A stretch of 64,000 bases of DNA from Macrostomum hystrix (taxonomy: Eukaryota > Platyhelminthes > Macrostomidae), in assembly GCA_950097015.1 (NCBI GenBank), contig CATNEN010000038.1:24403001-24467000 (forward strand), given 5' to 3'. This document shows, piece by piece, positions 1 through 12,654 of this stretch. A program made the translations under genes and the position numbers. The notes below the pieces were generated by a model. The model was given only the letters and a program-made list of their open reading frames with translations. It was not told the origin of the DNA and ran no database searches. Each line of letters opens with the position of its first letter. Position 1 is the first letter of the stretch.

Positions 1-870
1 GATTCCGATTAGGGAAATTTCAAGTTTGGGAAGATTCCGGTTAGGGAAGATTCTAGTTTGGGAAGATTCTAGTTAGGAAATATACTAGTTTTGGAAGATT
101 CTAGTTTTGGAAGATTCTAGTTTTGGAAGATTCTAGTTTTGGAAGATTCTAGTTTTGGAAGATTCTAGTTTTGGAAGATTCTAGTTAGGAAATATTCTAG
201 TTTTGGAAGATTTTAGTTTTGGAAGATTCTAGTTTTGGAAGATTCTAGTTTTGGAAGATTCTAGTTTTGGAAGATTCTAGTTTTGAGAGATTCTAGTTTT
301 GGAAGATTCTAGTTTTGGAAGATTCTAGTTTTGGAAGATTCTAGTTTTGAAAGATTCTAGTTTTAAGAGATTCTAGTTTTGGAAGATTCTAGTTTTGGAA
401 GATTCTAGTTTTGGAAGATTCTAGTTTTGGAAGATTCTAGTTTTGGAAGATTCTAGTTTTGGAAGATTCTAGTTTTGGAAGATTCTAGTTTTAGAAGATT
501 CTAGTTTTGGAAGATTCTAGTTTTGGAAGATTCTAGTTTTAGAAGATTCTAGTTTTGGAAGATTCTAGTTTTGGAAGATTCTAGTTTTGGAAGATTCTAG
601 TTTTGGAAGATTCTAGTTTTGGAAGATTCTAGTTTTGAGAGATTCTAGTTTTGGAAGATTCTAGTTTTGGAAGATTCTAGTTTTGGAAGATTCTAGTTTT
701 GAGAGATTCTAGTTTTGGAAGATTCTAGTTTTGGAAGATTCTAGTTTTGGAAGATTCTAGTTTTGGAAGATTCTAGTTTTGGAAGATTCTAGTTTTGGAA
801 GATTCTAGTTTTGGAAGATTCTAGTTTTGGAAGATTCTAGTTTTGGAAGATTCTAGTTTTGGAAGATTCT
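1..870. repeat. Minisatellite, 16-bp unit, CLASP intron
   Basis: About 54 copies of GATTCTAGTTTTGGAA, very uniform, with a few GAGA or TTAGGA variants. The array starts before the window edge and ends about 75 bp before the first visible CLASP exon. Confidence 0.95.
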
Positions 871-944
871 TTGTCGGGAAGATTCAGGTTTTATAAAAGT
901 TTCTATGCTTTAAAATTAAATCAGTGTTTTATCCATTATTCCAG

Positions 945-3900
945 GTCCAGCTAGCTGTCCTGCAGCACCTGCTAATAAACATCACTGACTTACCGACGCA
1001 CGCTTTGCAATCCAACGCCGACACAAAAGCCGCCATCGGCCGTCTGGCCGCTCTAACTCGCGAGCCTCGCTCAGCTGAGCTCAGGCGCTACTCTCAGCTG
1101 CTACTAGCTGGCCTAGCTCGATTGAACGGCGATGCATTCAGTTCGGCTTTGCAATCTCTGCCGCCACCGATGCAGCAGCGAGTGGCTGAAGTGGTAGCCA
1201 ATCAACAGGAGGCAGCGACTGCGGCTGTTGGAATTCAGCAGCAGCAGCAGCAGAGGAGAGGAAGTCTAGGAACTGCCGCAGCTGGTAATGCCAACACTGG
1301 GCCAATTGGCAGGTGAGAATAAAGATTAGTTTATCGCTGCAGTAGAGTATTTCTGTGTTAGCTTTTTAAGTCCAGACTTTGTTAGCGATTAATTAGAAAC
1401 CGTGTAATCATCTTAATCCATCTCTCATCCTTAGGATTAACGAATTCATCTTGTCTGATCCTCAGGATTAACACATTCTTCCCATCAAATCCTCAGGATT
1501 AGGCCATTCTTCCCATTAAATCCCCAGGATTAGCACATCCTTCCTATTAAATCCTCAGGATTAACACATTCTTCCCATTAAATCCTCAGGATTAACACAT
1601 TCTTCCCATCAAATCATCAGGATTAACACATCCTTCCCATTAAATCCTCAGGATTAACACATTCTTCCCATTAAATCCTCAGGATTAACACATTCTTCCC
1701 ATTAAATCCTTAGGATTAACACATTCTTCCCATTAAATCCTCAGGATTAGGCCATTTTTCCCATTAAATCCTCAGGATTAGGCCATTCTTCCCATGAAAT
1801 CCCCAGGATTAACACATTCTTCCCAAGAAATCCTCAGGATTAACACATTCTTCCCATCAAATCATCAGGATTAACACATCCTTCCCATTAAATCCTCAGG
1901 ATTAACACATTCTTCCCATTAAATCCTCAGGATTAACACATTCTTCCCATTAAATCCTTAGGATTAACACATTCTTCCCATTAAATCCTCAGGATTAGGC
2001 CATTTTTCCCATTAAATCCTCAGGATTAGGCCATTCTTCCCATGAAATCCCCAGGATTAACACATTCTTCCCAAGAAATCCTCAGGATTAACACATTCTT
2101 CCCATGAAATCCTCAGGATTAACACATTCTTCCCATGAAATCCTCAGGATTAACACATTCTTCCCATGAAATCCTCAGGATTAACTACCCTGTGCTCATG
2201 ATTAGCAAATTTTTGTTTAAACTGCAACTATTATTTTCACCTTAACTTTGTGACGCAAGTATTTCCTTATGCAGTGTAGTTTACTCAGTGTGAACATTAG
2301 CATCTGTAGTGACCTACTTACTTTTTTCTTTGTTTTGTGAATCTTTTTGTGTTGCAACTAATCTTTGTAGTAGTGAAAGAGTATTATTTGACAAACTAGA
2401 TTGTATACTTAGTAGCAAATTTAGTTTTTAACTTATACTATTGATTGTAGATAACAAAAATCACATTCTATACATCGATTCGATGATTATTTTTACGAAC
2501 AGACGTACGTTTCCTTATTCGTCACTGAGACGACCGTCAATCGGCGCCGTGTCGCGTTTCTCCGATAGGTACTTATCAATCTTAAACTATCTGAGGGCTT
2601 ACAAATGACTTTAATGATATTGATCGGCAGTTTGGAGGCTACTTAGACAACAAATCATTCATTTTTCTCTTTTCCTTTTTTATTGCTGGCTATTAAATAC
2701 TAACTGTTATTTATCTGCCTTCCCTGTCTGTGTGATCTGCCTTCCCTGTCTGTGTGATCTGCCTTCCCTGTCTGTGTGATCTGCCTTCCCTGTCTGTCTG
2801 TGTGATCTGCCTTCCCTGTCTGTGTGATCTGCCTTCCCTGTCTGTGTGATCTGCCTTCCCTGACTGTGTGATCTGCCTTCCCCGTCTGTGTGATCTGCCT
2901 TCCCTGACTGTGTGATCTGCCTTCCCCGTCTGTGTGATCTGCCTTCCCCGTCTGTGTGATCTGCCTTCCCCGTCTGTGTGATCTGCCTTCCCCGTCTGTG
3001 TGATCTGCCTTCCCCGTCTGTGTGATCTGCCTTCCCCGTCTGTGTGATCTGCCTTCCCCGTCTGTGTGATCTGCCTTCCCTGTCTGTGTGATCTGCCTTC
3101 CCTGTCTGTGTGATCTGCCTTCCCTGTCTGTGTGATCTGCCTTCCCTGTCTGTGTGATCTGCCTTCCCTGTCTGTGTGATCTGCCTTCCCTGTCTGTGTG
3201 ATCTGCCTTCCCTGTCTGTGTGATCTGCCTTCCCCGTCTGTGTGATCTGCCTTCCCCGTCTGTGTGATCTGCCTTCCCTGTCTGTGTGATCTGCCTTCCC
3301 CGTCTGTGTGATCTGCCTTCCCTGTCTGTGTGATCTGCCTTCCCTGAATGTGTGATCTGCCTCCCCCGTCTGTGTGATCTGCCTTCCCCGTCTGTGTGAT
3401 CTGCCTCCCCTGTCTGTGTGATCTGCCTTCCCTGTCTGTGTGATCTGCCTTCCCCGTCTGTGTGATCTGCCTTCCCCGTCTGTGTGATCTGCCTTCCCCG
3501 TCTGTGTGATCTGCCTTCCCCGTCTGTGTGATCTGCCTTCCCCGTCTGTGTGATCTGCCTTCCCCGTCTGTGTGATCTGCCTTCCCTGTCTGTGTGATCT
3601 GCCTTCCCTGTCTGTGTGATCTGCCTTCCCTGTCTGTGTGATCTGCCTTCCCTGTCTGTGTGATCTGCCTTCCCTGTCTGTGTGATCTGCCTTCCCTGTC
3701 TGTGTGATCTGCCTTCCCTGTCTGTCTGTGTGATCTGCCTTCCCTGACTGTGTGATCTGCCTTCCCTGTCTGTGTGATCTGCCTTCCCTGTCTGTCTGCC
3801 CAATCTTTCAAATTTTTCTGTTAATTTATTTGTCAGTTTTTTCAGGATTATTGTTATTTTTGCCTATTTTCCTTTGGCTTTTAGTTTGTTTCCTTTGTTT

Positions 3901-6900
3901 TGTTTAAATTGGCAAGAATTTTTTCCTATTTTGCTTTTATGGATACTTATTGATAATATTTCTATTTTCGATGCAGTGTCGCTTAGCTCAATAAAAAAAC
4001 TGAAATCAAGTCAAGTATTGTAAATGTTGCAATTCTGTGTTAAGTTATCAAAATGAAAGAGGTTAAATATTCTTATCTACATATTAAGAAAACAAACTAC
4101 ACGTCAATGAAGTGTAAACGATTTTACACATTTTATCTAGTATCACTGGTTGCCTTCAGAAGCATCTGAAGGCAAATTTCAACAATAATTTATCGACATA
4201 AAACGATTATTTGCTTTGTAGGGTAGAGAACTAATTTGCTGCTATTTTTAGCATCATAATCTATTTATAGCATTATAATCTATTTTTAGCTACATTTTTG
4301 TGACGTAATAGTTAAGTGCTTTTTTAGCACCAGGGTCAATTTTTACTTCGCGCCTAGGCTGACGTAATAAATTTGCGCTATATTTAGCAACAGAAGCTGA
4401 TTTTCAATTCACATGTTTTTTTATCCATTTCCATAATATAAATTAGTGCCGGTGTAACTGCATTTATCAATATTTATTTAATTTATAGAAACGGCAGTTA
4501 CGAATCTTCTGCAGCACAGCAGCCTCCGGACTCGCTCAGTCCCGAAGACATGAGCTCCTGTATTCGCCAGGCGGCCCAAGATATTCAGTCACTAACGGGT
4601 TCTAACACCGCGGCAGCGACTACTTGGGCGGAGCCGCGACATGGCGTCCACAATGGCCAAGGTCGAGCTAATTTTACCAATGCCTCCAGTTTGAATAGAT
4701 TCGGTGGCGATTCTGTACTAGATAATTATCATCAGGAACAGCAACTGCCCGGCAGACAATCGAGTGGCGGCGATCTTCTGCTAGCGGAGATTGTGCGAGA
4801 ACTTTCTGGTGGCAGAAATCAGCGGTGAGTGCCCCTTAACCGCGCTGAGGTTCTGGAGGGGGGAAATTTTTTTGCCCTGAAGTTCTAGATGGTAGATGCC
4901 CTGAAGTTCTGGATGGTAGATGCCTTGAAGTTCTGGATGGTAGATGCGCTGAAGTTCTGGATGGTAGATGCCCTGAAGTTCTGGATGGTAGATACCTTGA
5001 AGTTCTGGATGGTAGATGCGCTGAAGCTTTAGATGGTAGATGCGCTTAAGTTTTAGATGGTAGATGCCCTGAAGTTCTGGATGGTAGATACCTTGAAGTT
5101 CTGGATGGTAGATGCCCTGAAGTTCTGGATGGTAGATGCCCTGAAGTTCTGGATGGTAGATGCCCTGAAGTTCTGGATGGTAGATGCCCTGAAGTTCTGG
5201 ATGGTAGATGCCCTGAAGTTCTGGATGGTAGATGCCCTGAAGTTCTGGATGGTAGATGTCCTGAAGTTCTGGATGGTAGATGCCCTGAAGTTCGGGAGGC
5301 TAGTAACTTATTCCCTGAAGTTCTGGTGTTTTAAACTGATGCGCTGAGGTTCTGGAGAGTTAAACTGATTTCTTGAAGTTTTGAATGTTAGTATCTAATG
5401 TCCTGAAGTTTTGAATGTTAGTATCTAATACCCTGAAGTTTTGAATGTTAGTGTCTAATGCCCTGAAGTTTTGAATGTTAGTATCTAATGCCCTGAAGTT
5501 TTGGACTTTTAGAAACGAATGCCCTGGAGCACTAGATTTTATAAATTTGACGCCTAGAAGTCATTGAGGTTAAATTTATTTCGTGTGATGTCCAAGTAAT
5601 AAATATGTTTTTTTAACCTAAGTCACAGTTCGTTTATCCAGCGAAACTTTTTTCTAAAATAAAAATTCAATTTATGAAAAGTTAGCAAATTATAATTACA
5701 AAAATCTAAAATATTTTTTTCTGATCTTTGTGGTAGTCAAATAATATATTTTATGTTATTATGGCCCACTTTTTGAACACATGGCTTTACTTTGATTGTC
5801 TTGTTTACTCGTATGCACCGTACGTTAACGTATATTCGTAATTTTTGTACTTGAAATTAAGACTTGTCAATTAAAAGTTGTGTGACCTCGGGACACTGAT
5901 TTACATCGATTAGTGCTATACAGTCATAGCATAGTTTCTTTAATCTTTCCATTCCTTCTCTATTTCCATGCTTCTGCCTTTCTGCGTCTCCCATTCCCTA
6001 TCTACCTCTCCCATTCCCTATCTACCTCTCCCATTCCCTATCTACCTCTCCCATTCTTTATCTACCTCTCCTATTCTTTATCTACCTCTCCCATTCCCTG
6101 TCTACCTATCATATTCTTTATCTACCTCTCCCATTCCCTGTCTACCTCTCATATTCATTATCTACCTCTCCCATTCTTTATCTACCTCTCCTATTCATTA
6201 TCTACCTCTCCCATACCCTATCTACCTCTCCCATTCCTTATCTACGTCTCCTATTCATTATCTACCTTTACAATTCCTTATCTACCTCTCCCATTCCTTA
6301 TCTACCTCTACAATTCCTTACCTACCTCTCCCATTCCTTATCTACCTCTCCCATACCCTATCTACCTCTCCCATTCCTTATCTACCTCTCCTATTCATTA
6401 TCTACGTCTAAAATTCCTTATCTACCTCTCCTATTCATTATCTACCTCTCATATTCATTATCTACCTCTACAATTCCTTATCTACCTCTCCCATTCCCTA
6501 TCTACCTCTCCTATTCATTATCTACCTCTCCCATTCATTATCTGCCCCTGGGAGTCCTTGTTGTTCAATCAATGTTGCTCTTATAATCGACAAGTTCTCC
6601 TTTTGTATTTGAGTGTATCCGTTAGCATAGTCAATAAGTTGCCCTGCCATCACAATCAATACGCCATCGTCAGTTCTCACCAGTCTCAGCAGCAGCAGCA
6701 GCAGCAGCGCAGTCGTACTGCTGTCGCCCGCAGTCGCAGTTCAAGGCCTGTTGCTTCAGCAACAGACGATGAGTTCTCAAATCGGCGCAGTAGAAGTCTG
6801 ACACCAAAGAAGAGGTCAAGAATGACACACAATCCGACTATTAGAATTATAGTCAATATATTGTCATAGCCTTTGATTGCCGCCCACACACTATGCTTGC

Positions 6901-9290
6901 CAATCGGTTTTAGTTTAGTTTTATTTTTTTTAAAGTCTTCTTTTTATTTTAGCATGGTGTCAGAAACTGTGTAATTTTCGTTATATGCCCTTTTCGGGTT
7001 TGCGTTTAAGTATCCTGCTTAGCAGTAGTATATGTTGCATGCTTGAAACTAATTAGCTTAACAGTTATTAACAGTAGAACTTCCAAAAGGGGGGGATTTT
7101 TTCCCAAACAATTTTTTGTGCTGCAGCTGAACGGAGCAACGCAAGCACACGAAACTCAAGAACACGGGCCGAATTTTTGTTGCGCATCTTCTGAAACAAG
7201 AATCGAGTCGCCAGCTCTTCCGACCTTCGGGATATTCAATGGTTCTGGCCGAAGGTCAGATTTTTCCCATAAGCGCCAGTGTATTTCATACACCCCTATA
7301 CACGAATTAACACTGCGCTTCAGTGCGACCTTGCCAGGCCTTCAAAATTGATCAGCATGTCACCCGAGTGTGCCTGCATCATCTCCGTCTTCGGTGGTCA
7401 CCTGCCTTTATCTAGACGGATTTGCTGGACCTTCAAGGGCTGTAACAGGTGGAACTAGGCTACTAGGCTTGGTAGTCCTACTGTTAAATAATTAGCTTGC
7501 ATGGCAATAGGAAATTATTGGCTATAAAAGTCTAGTCTGATTATTTTATTTTTCTCAGCTTCAATTCCACAAAAAGCTCCGTTGCGTGACAAAATATGTG
7601 TTTCGGTCGTTAGAAGCAGAAAAAAGGCCAATTAATTTTAGAACTACTATTATTTTCCATTCCTCCTTAGGCACGAGCAGCGAAAGTTGTGCATGCAGCG
7701 ACTAGTTTCTCTTGTCCGCGACAAATCCGTTGAGAACTGGGATGAGCACTTCAAAAATATCCTGCTAATCCTGCTGGAGACCCTGTCCGAAAATGAGGTG
7801 AGAAAAGTTCTACTAGTTTTTACCTCTTTAACTTGCTTAATTGCTCTAATTAGTGTTGACGATTGAGTCAAGATGACTCATTTTCCTTGTCCGTGTGTGT
7901 CGTTTTTATTTTATCGAATCTTTTTTCAACGTCAACGTGTTTCAAATTTATTGCCTCTGATAAAAAGAAGCATTTCGTGCTTGTTCTGCTCTGAACTGCT
8001 GTTTTTGCTTACTGCTGCGCCAAACACTGGTTTTCCGCTTCTTCATATTTAAAATATATGAAAATGCCTTTCTTCTTAACGCAAATTTTTTTCCTAATTC
8101 GGCTGCTTGTCTGTTGCTGTCTATCGCATTGTCTAATTTTCTCCCCTGTCTCCCTCTCCCCTGTCTCCCTCTCCCCTGTCTCCCTCTCTCCTGTCTCCCT
8201 CTCCCCTGTCTCCCTCTCCCCTGTCTCCCTCCCTCTCCCTCTCCCCTGTCTCCCTCTCCCCTGTCTCCCTCTCCCCTGTCTCCCTCTCTGTCTCCCTCTC
8301 CCCTGTCTCCCTCTCCCCTGTCTCCCTCTCTGTCTCCCTCTCTGTCTCCCTCTCCCCTGTCTCCCTCTCCCCTGTCTCATCTCTCACCAGTCTCATTGTC
8401 TCCCCTGTCTCATCTCTCCCCTGTCTCATCTCTCACCAGTCTCATTGTCTCCCCTGTCTCATCTCTCCCCTGTCCCATCTTTCCCCTGTCTCATCTCTCC
8501 CCTGTATCATCTAATCCCCTGTCTCATCTAATCCCCTGTCTCATCTAATCCCCTGTCTCATCTCTCACCAGTCTCATTGTCTCCCCTGTCTCCCCCTCTC
8601 CCCCGTCTCCCTCTCCCCTGCCTGTCTCTCCTGTCTTCGTGTCGCACCTGTCAGCCTGTCCCCTGTCTGATATCTCGCCAGTCTTATTATCGCCTTGTAT
8701 TTCTGTACACAAAAAGTCTCAGATTTCGTATTGCTCCTACCCCGCCAACCAAACAGAGCGACATTCGCGCAGCCTCGCTGACGGCCCTGCAAGAACTGTT
8801 GAAATCCCAGCCGGCCAGATTTGTCGACTTTGTTGAGGCTACAGTTTTAAAAGTGCTCGAAGCTCATCGCGACCAGGACCGAGTGGTTGCCAAGGCGGCC
8901 GAGGAGTGCGCCAAAACCTTATCCAGCTGCCTGCCAGCCGACTTGTGCCTTCGCGTCCTAGTACCAATAGTGCTAGACTCCGAGGTGCCAATCACACTGG
9001 CCGGCATCAAGATGGAGATGCGAGTAGTTCAAGAGGCCGATGCATCCATGCTTGAGCGTCAACTGGGCGAGCTCTGTCCCGGCCTGGTGCGCGCCTGCGA
9101 CCATCGCGAGTCCCAGATACGCAAGGCTGCGATTTTCTGTTTAGTTCAGGTGCAATTAAAAGTTGGCGACGCTTTGATGCTTCACCTGGGCGACATGAGC
9201 GGAACTAAGCGTCGCCTATTGCAGCTCTATATTTGTAGGGCCAGGGCTCCACAGGGACAGCAGCAGCAGCAGCAGCTTGCCGCTTTCTGA
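945..9290 (+). CDS. CLASP: CLASP microtubule plus-end protein, 3' part of gene (5' end outside window)
   Basis: CLIP-associating proteins bind microtubule plus ends through TOG/HEAT domains and stabilise growing microtubules in the cytoplasm. I see five coding exons: 945-1312, 2503-2568, 4489-4824, 7671-7797 and 8757-9290. Phases agree at every join and together give 476 codons to the TGA. Exon 1 is the end of the TOG3 domain (alpha-helical HEAT pattern with LTREPRSAELRRYSQLLLAG). The linker is Ser/Gln rich. Exon 3 ends with LLLAEIVRELSGG, like the SDLVADLLKELS segment of CLASP. Exons 4 and 5 carry the C-terminal domain: WDEHFKNILLILLETLSENE, then SQPARFVDFVEATVLKVLEAH and RKAAIFCLVQVQLKVG, ending in LLQLYI like the family's C-terminus. 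The protein ends in a short Gln run. The 5' exons (TOG1, TOG2, SxIP region) lie upstream of the window. No clear polyadenylation hexamer is visible before the next array. Introns 1, 3 and 4 contain minisatellites. Confidence 0.9.
1425..2195. repeat. Minisatellite, 31-bp unit, CLASP intron
   Basis: About 25 copies of a unit like TTAACACATTCTTCCCATTA plus AATCCTCAGGA. Variant order around 1600-1830 recurs around 1845-2075, so a block of about 245 bp was duplicated as a whole. Confidence 0.93.
2195..2502. other. Intronic spacer without recognised elements
   Basis: AT-rich unique-looking sequence between the 31-bp array and the small CLASP exon. I see no repeat, open frame or RNA gene in it. Confidence 0.5.
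2503..2568 (+). CDS. CLASP: CLASP small symmetric exon (66 nt), probably alternatively used
   Basis: A GC-rich 66-nt block stands out in an AT-rich intron. It is preceded by a CAG acceptor (2501-2502) and followed by a GTACTT donor, has no stop, enters and leaves in phase 2 like its neighbours, and encodes a basic, Ser-rich stretch with SLRRPSIGAVSRFSDR. The exon before it and the exon after it are phase-compatible without it, so it could be included or skipped. The linker between TOG3 and the C-terminal domain of CLASPs is Ser/Arg rich, which fits. This is inference from splice signals and phase only. Confidence 0.55.
   Translation, partial: TYVSLFVTETTVNRRRVAFLR
2711..3800. repeat. Minisatellite, 22-bp unit, CLASP intron
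   Basis: About 49 copies of GTCTGTGTGATCTGCCTTCC plus CT or CC. The variants CCCTGTC, CCCCGTC and CCCTGACTG occur in runs, a sign of local expansion. The array has no stop codons in two minus frames, which gives spurious 366-residue open frames. Confidence 0.95.
3800..4488. other. Intronic spacer without recognised elements
   Basis: AT-rich, with no array and no coding signal. A short perfect inverted repeat (CCTTCAGAAGCATCTGAAGG, near 4151-4170) is the only local structure noticed. Confidence 0.5.
4880..5300. repeat. Minisatellite, 24-bp unit, CLASP intron
   Basis: About 17 copies of GGTAGATGCCCTGAAGTTCT plus GGAT, starting some 50 bp after the exon 3 splice donor. One frame is open (MVDALKFW repeats) because the unit length is a multiple of three. 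It has no other sign of coding. Confidence 0.92.
5340..5515. repeat. Diverged minisatellite, about 30-bp unit
   Basis: Five copies of a unit GAATGTTAGTATCTAATGCC plus CTGAAGTTTT. It shares CCCTGAAGTT with the adjacent 24-bp array and is probably derived from it. Confidence 0.85.
5515..5985. other. Intronic spacer without recognised elements
   Basis: AT-rich sequence of the CLASP intron between two arrays. I see nothing definable in it. Confidence 0.5.
5985..6548. repeat. Minisatellite, 20-bp unit, CLASP intron
   Basis: About 28 copies of TCTACCTCTCCCATTCCTTA, with exact 20-bp periodicity for over 500 bp and many point variants (CTATTCATTA, ACAATTCCTT). Confidence 0.95.
6549..7670. other. 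Intronic spacer with a CAG run, no supported exon
   Basis: Contains a (CAG)7 run at about 6689-6709 inside an Arg/Ser-rich open frame that ends at 6869, and a homopurine G-run at 7088. Phase analysis does not allow the Gln/Arg frame to be spliced between the neighbouring CLASP exons. The rest is unique sequence without a recognised element. Confidence 0.45.
8145..8640. repeat. Pyrimidine-rich minisatellite, CLASP intron 4
   Basis: Begins as a 15-bp unit (TGTCTCCCTCTCCCC) and grades into CCCTGTCTCATCTCTC units. The strand is almost pure pyrimidine. Similar units recur at 53.6-54.2 kb and, on the other strand, at 63.2-64.0 kb. Confidence 0.93.
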
Positions 9291-9424
9291 TTTTTGCATC
9301 GTCTCATATGTTCCTAACTATCGCGATATATCGAAATAATAGACAAACTATTGTTAACTACTGATAGATAAAAAATGTTGAACCATTTTAGCAATCGTTT
9401 AAAAATAGAACCGTTTTGCGAAGT

Positions 9425-11905
9425 GTCGTTGATAAAATCGACGATCTGTTCTTAACTATCGATGGATAAAATCGTCTATCCGTTCTTAACTGTCGATAGA
9501 TAAAATCGTCGATCCGTTCTTAACTGTCGATAAAAAAAATCGACGATCCGTTCTCAACTGTCGATAGATAAAATCGTCGATCCGTTCTCAACTGTCGACA
9601 GATAAAATCGTCGATCCGTTCTCAACTGTCGACAGATAAAATCGTCGATCCGTTCTCAACTGTCGACAGATAAAATCGTCGATCCGTTCTCAACTGTCGA
9701 TAGATAAAATCGTCGATCCGTTCTCAACTGTCGATAGACAAAATCGTCGATCCGTTCTCAACTGTGGATAGATAAAATCGTCGATCCGTTCTCAACTGTC
9801 GACAGATAAAATTGTCGATCTGTTCTCAACTGTCGATAGATAAAATCGTCGATCCGTTCTCAACTGTCGATAGATAAAATCGACGATCCGTGCTCAACTG
9901 TCGATAGATAAAATCGACGATCCGTTCTCAACTGTCGATAGATTTTCGTCGATCCGTTCTCAACTGTCGATAGATTTTCGTCGATCCGTTCTCAACTGTC
10001 GATAGATTTTCGTCGATCCGTTCTCAACTGTCGACAGATAAAATCGTCGATCTGTTCTTAACTGTCGATACATAAAATCGACGATCCGTGCTCAACTGTC
10101 GATAGATAAAATCGACGATCCGTTCTCAACTGTCGATAGATTTTCGTCGATCCGTTCTCAACTGTCGATAGATTTTCGTCGATCCGTTCTCAACTGTCGA
10201 TAGATAAAATCGACGATCCGTTCTCAACTGTCGATAGATAAAATCGACGATCCGTTCTCGACTGTCGATAGATAAAAATCGTCGATCCGTTCTCAACTGT
10301 CGATAGATAAAATCGTCGATCCGTTCTCGACTGTCGATAGAAAAAATCGACGATCCGTTCTCAACTGTCGATAGATAAAATCGTCGATCCGTTCTCAACT
10401 GTGGATAGATAAAATCGTCGATCCGTTCTCAACTGTCGATAGATAAAATCGTCGATCCGTTCTCAACTGTCGATAGATAAAATCGACGATCCGTGCTCAA
10501 CTGTCGATAGATAAAATCGACGATCCGTTCTCAACTGTCGATAGATTTTCGTCGATCCGTTCTCAACTGTCGATAGATTTTCGTCGATCCGTTCTCAACT
10601 GTCGATAGATTTTCGTCGATCCGTTCTCAACTGTCGACAGATAAAATCGTCGATCTGTTCTTAACTGTCGATACATAAAATCGACGATCCGTGCTCAACT
10701 GTCGATAGATAAAATCGACGATCCGTTCTCAACTGTCGATAGATTTTCGTCGATCCGTTCTCAACTGTCGATAGATTTTCGTCGATCCGTTCTCAACTGT
10801 CGATAGATAAAATCGACGATCCGTTCTCAACTGTCGATAGATAAAATCGACGATCCGTTCTCGACTGTCGATAGATAAAAATCGTCGATCCGTTCTCAAC
10901 TGTCGATAGATAAAATCGTCGATCCGTTCTCGACTGTCGATAGAAAAAATCGACGATCCGTTCTCAACTGTCGATAGATAAAATCGTCGATCCGTTCTCA
11001 ACTGTCGACAGATAAAATCGTCGATCCGTTCTCAACTGTCGATAGATAAAATCGTCGATCCGTTCTCAACTGTCGACAGATAAAATCGTCGATCCGTTCT
11101 CAACTGTCGATAGATAAAATCGTCGATCCGTTCTCAACTGTCGACAGATAAAATCGTCGATCCGTTCTCAACTGTCGATAGATAAAATCGTCGATCCGTT
11201 CTCAACTGTCGATAGATAAAATCGACGATCCGTTCTCAACTGTCGATAGATAAAATCGTCGATCCGTTCTCAACTGTCGATAGATAAAATCGACGATCCG
11301 TTCTCAACTGTCGATAGATAAAATCGTCGATCCGTTCTCGACTGTCGATAGAAAAAATCGACGATCCGTTGGCTCTTTCCGTAGAAAGTCGACGATCCGT
11401 TTTTACCTTCCGATAGATCAATCGACGATCCGTTCTTAACTGTCGATAGATGAAATCGTCAATCCGTTCTTAACTGTCGACAGATAAAATCGTCGATCCG
11501 TTCTCAACTGTCGACAGAAAATCGTCGATCCGTTCTCAACTGTCGATAGATAAAATCGTCGATCCGTTCTCAACTGTCGACAGAAAATCGACGATCCGTT
11601 CTCAACTGTCGATAGATGAAATCGTCAATCCGTTCTCAACTGTCGATAGATAAAATCGTCGATCCGTTCCCAACTGTCGACAGATAAAATCGTCGATCCG
11701 TTCTCAACTGTCGATAGATAAAATCGTCGATCCGTTCTCAACTGTCGATAGATAAAATCGTCGATCCGTTCTCAACTGTCGACAGAAAATCGACGATCCG
11801 TTGGCTCTTTCCGTAGAAAGTCGACGATCCGTTTTTACCTTCCGATAGATAAAATCGACGATCTCTTCTTTACTGTCGATAGATAAAATCGACTATCCGT
11901 TAACT
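9425..11905. repeat. Minisatellite, 34-bp unit with higher-order structure, downstream of CLASP
   Basis: About 73 copies of CGTCGATCCGTTCTCAACTG plus TCGATAGATAAAAT. Units switch between ATCGTCGAT and ATCGACGAT spellings, and some replace GATAAAAT by GATTTT. A segment of about 603 bp is repeated exactly: 10126-10398 equals 10729-11001. It lies between the CLASP stop and the neuropeptide gene. Confidence 0.95.
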
Positions 11906-12654
11906 TGATAGACAGAATGGACAAACCAATGTTGGTTATCTGTATAGAGAACTAGTATCCGGTACTTTGTGAAACAATATCAAAATTCGTCAAATATTTT
12001 TACGTCAGTTTGTTCCTAATCCGATTTATCGTATTAATTTGTTTTCTCAAAGGGTTTGCAGGTCGTGTTTTCTTTGCCATTGTGGACTGTAACTTCTGCT
12101 TGTGTATGTTGTTTATTTTGTACTTGCTTAAATTTTGTGTTACCTAACTAAGTACGAGTATGACTGACTAAATCTAGTTTACATCCATATTTAAACTGAA
12201 AAAACCGACTTATCTGATGTTCCTTTTTAATTAACTGAGCATTGAAATCGTGTTCATATATGTTTAAACAGCAAAAAACTTTTTTGAACTGCATTTTTTC
12301 TCTATAAACGCGCTCCCTTTTCATCAACTAATGTCGAAAAAAAAGATATTAAAAAATATGTTGTTCGACTTCTCTCGTATATTATAGGAATTGTTTTTGT
12401 TTAACAATTCGGTAATCAATAATACCAGTTGTAGCGTTTCACACTACCAAAAATTAATTTATTAGGTCAGTGTTTTTCATGTTTGTAACTCGTAATAACT
12501 GACTATATAAATAATACACTTTAGTTGCTACGGTCCGATAATTATCACTGCAGTATTTCTTAATGTCCTTCAGCTTTGCACTCACGGCCTTGACACTAAC
12601 CTCACACTGACTTGCGCTTACTTACTGCCTTGTATTTGTTGTTATTTTCTTTTG
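11906..12654. other. Intergenic spacer without recognised elements
   Basis: AT-rich unique-looking sequence between two arrays. I see no gene or structured RNA in it. Confidence 0.5.

Noticed and set aside
2700-3811. Two minus-strand open frames of 366 codons (GRQITQTGKADHT-type repeats)
   Set aside because: They are frames of the 22-bp CLASP intron array, open in two frames, with no sequence outside the repeat.
6683-6869. Arg/Ser-rich open frame after a CAG run as an extra CLASP exon
   Set aside because: The Gln/Arg frame cannot be entered from the upstream phase-2 donor, and the frame that can be entered meets a stop without a matching donor.
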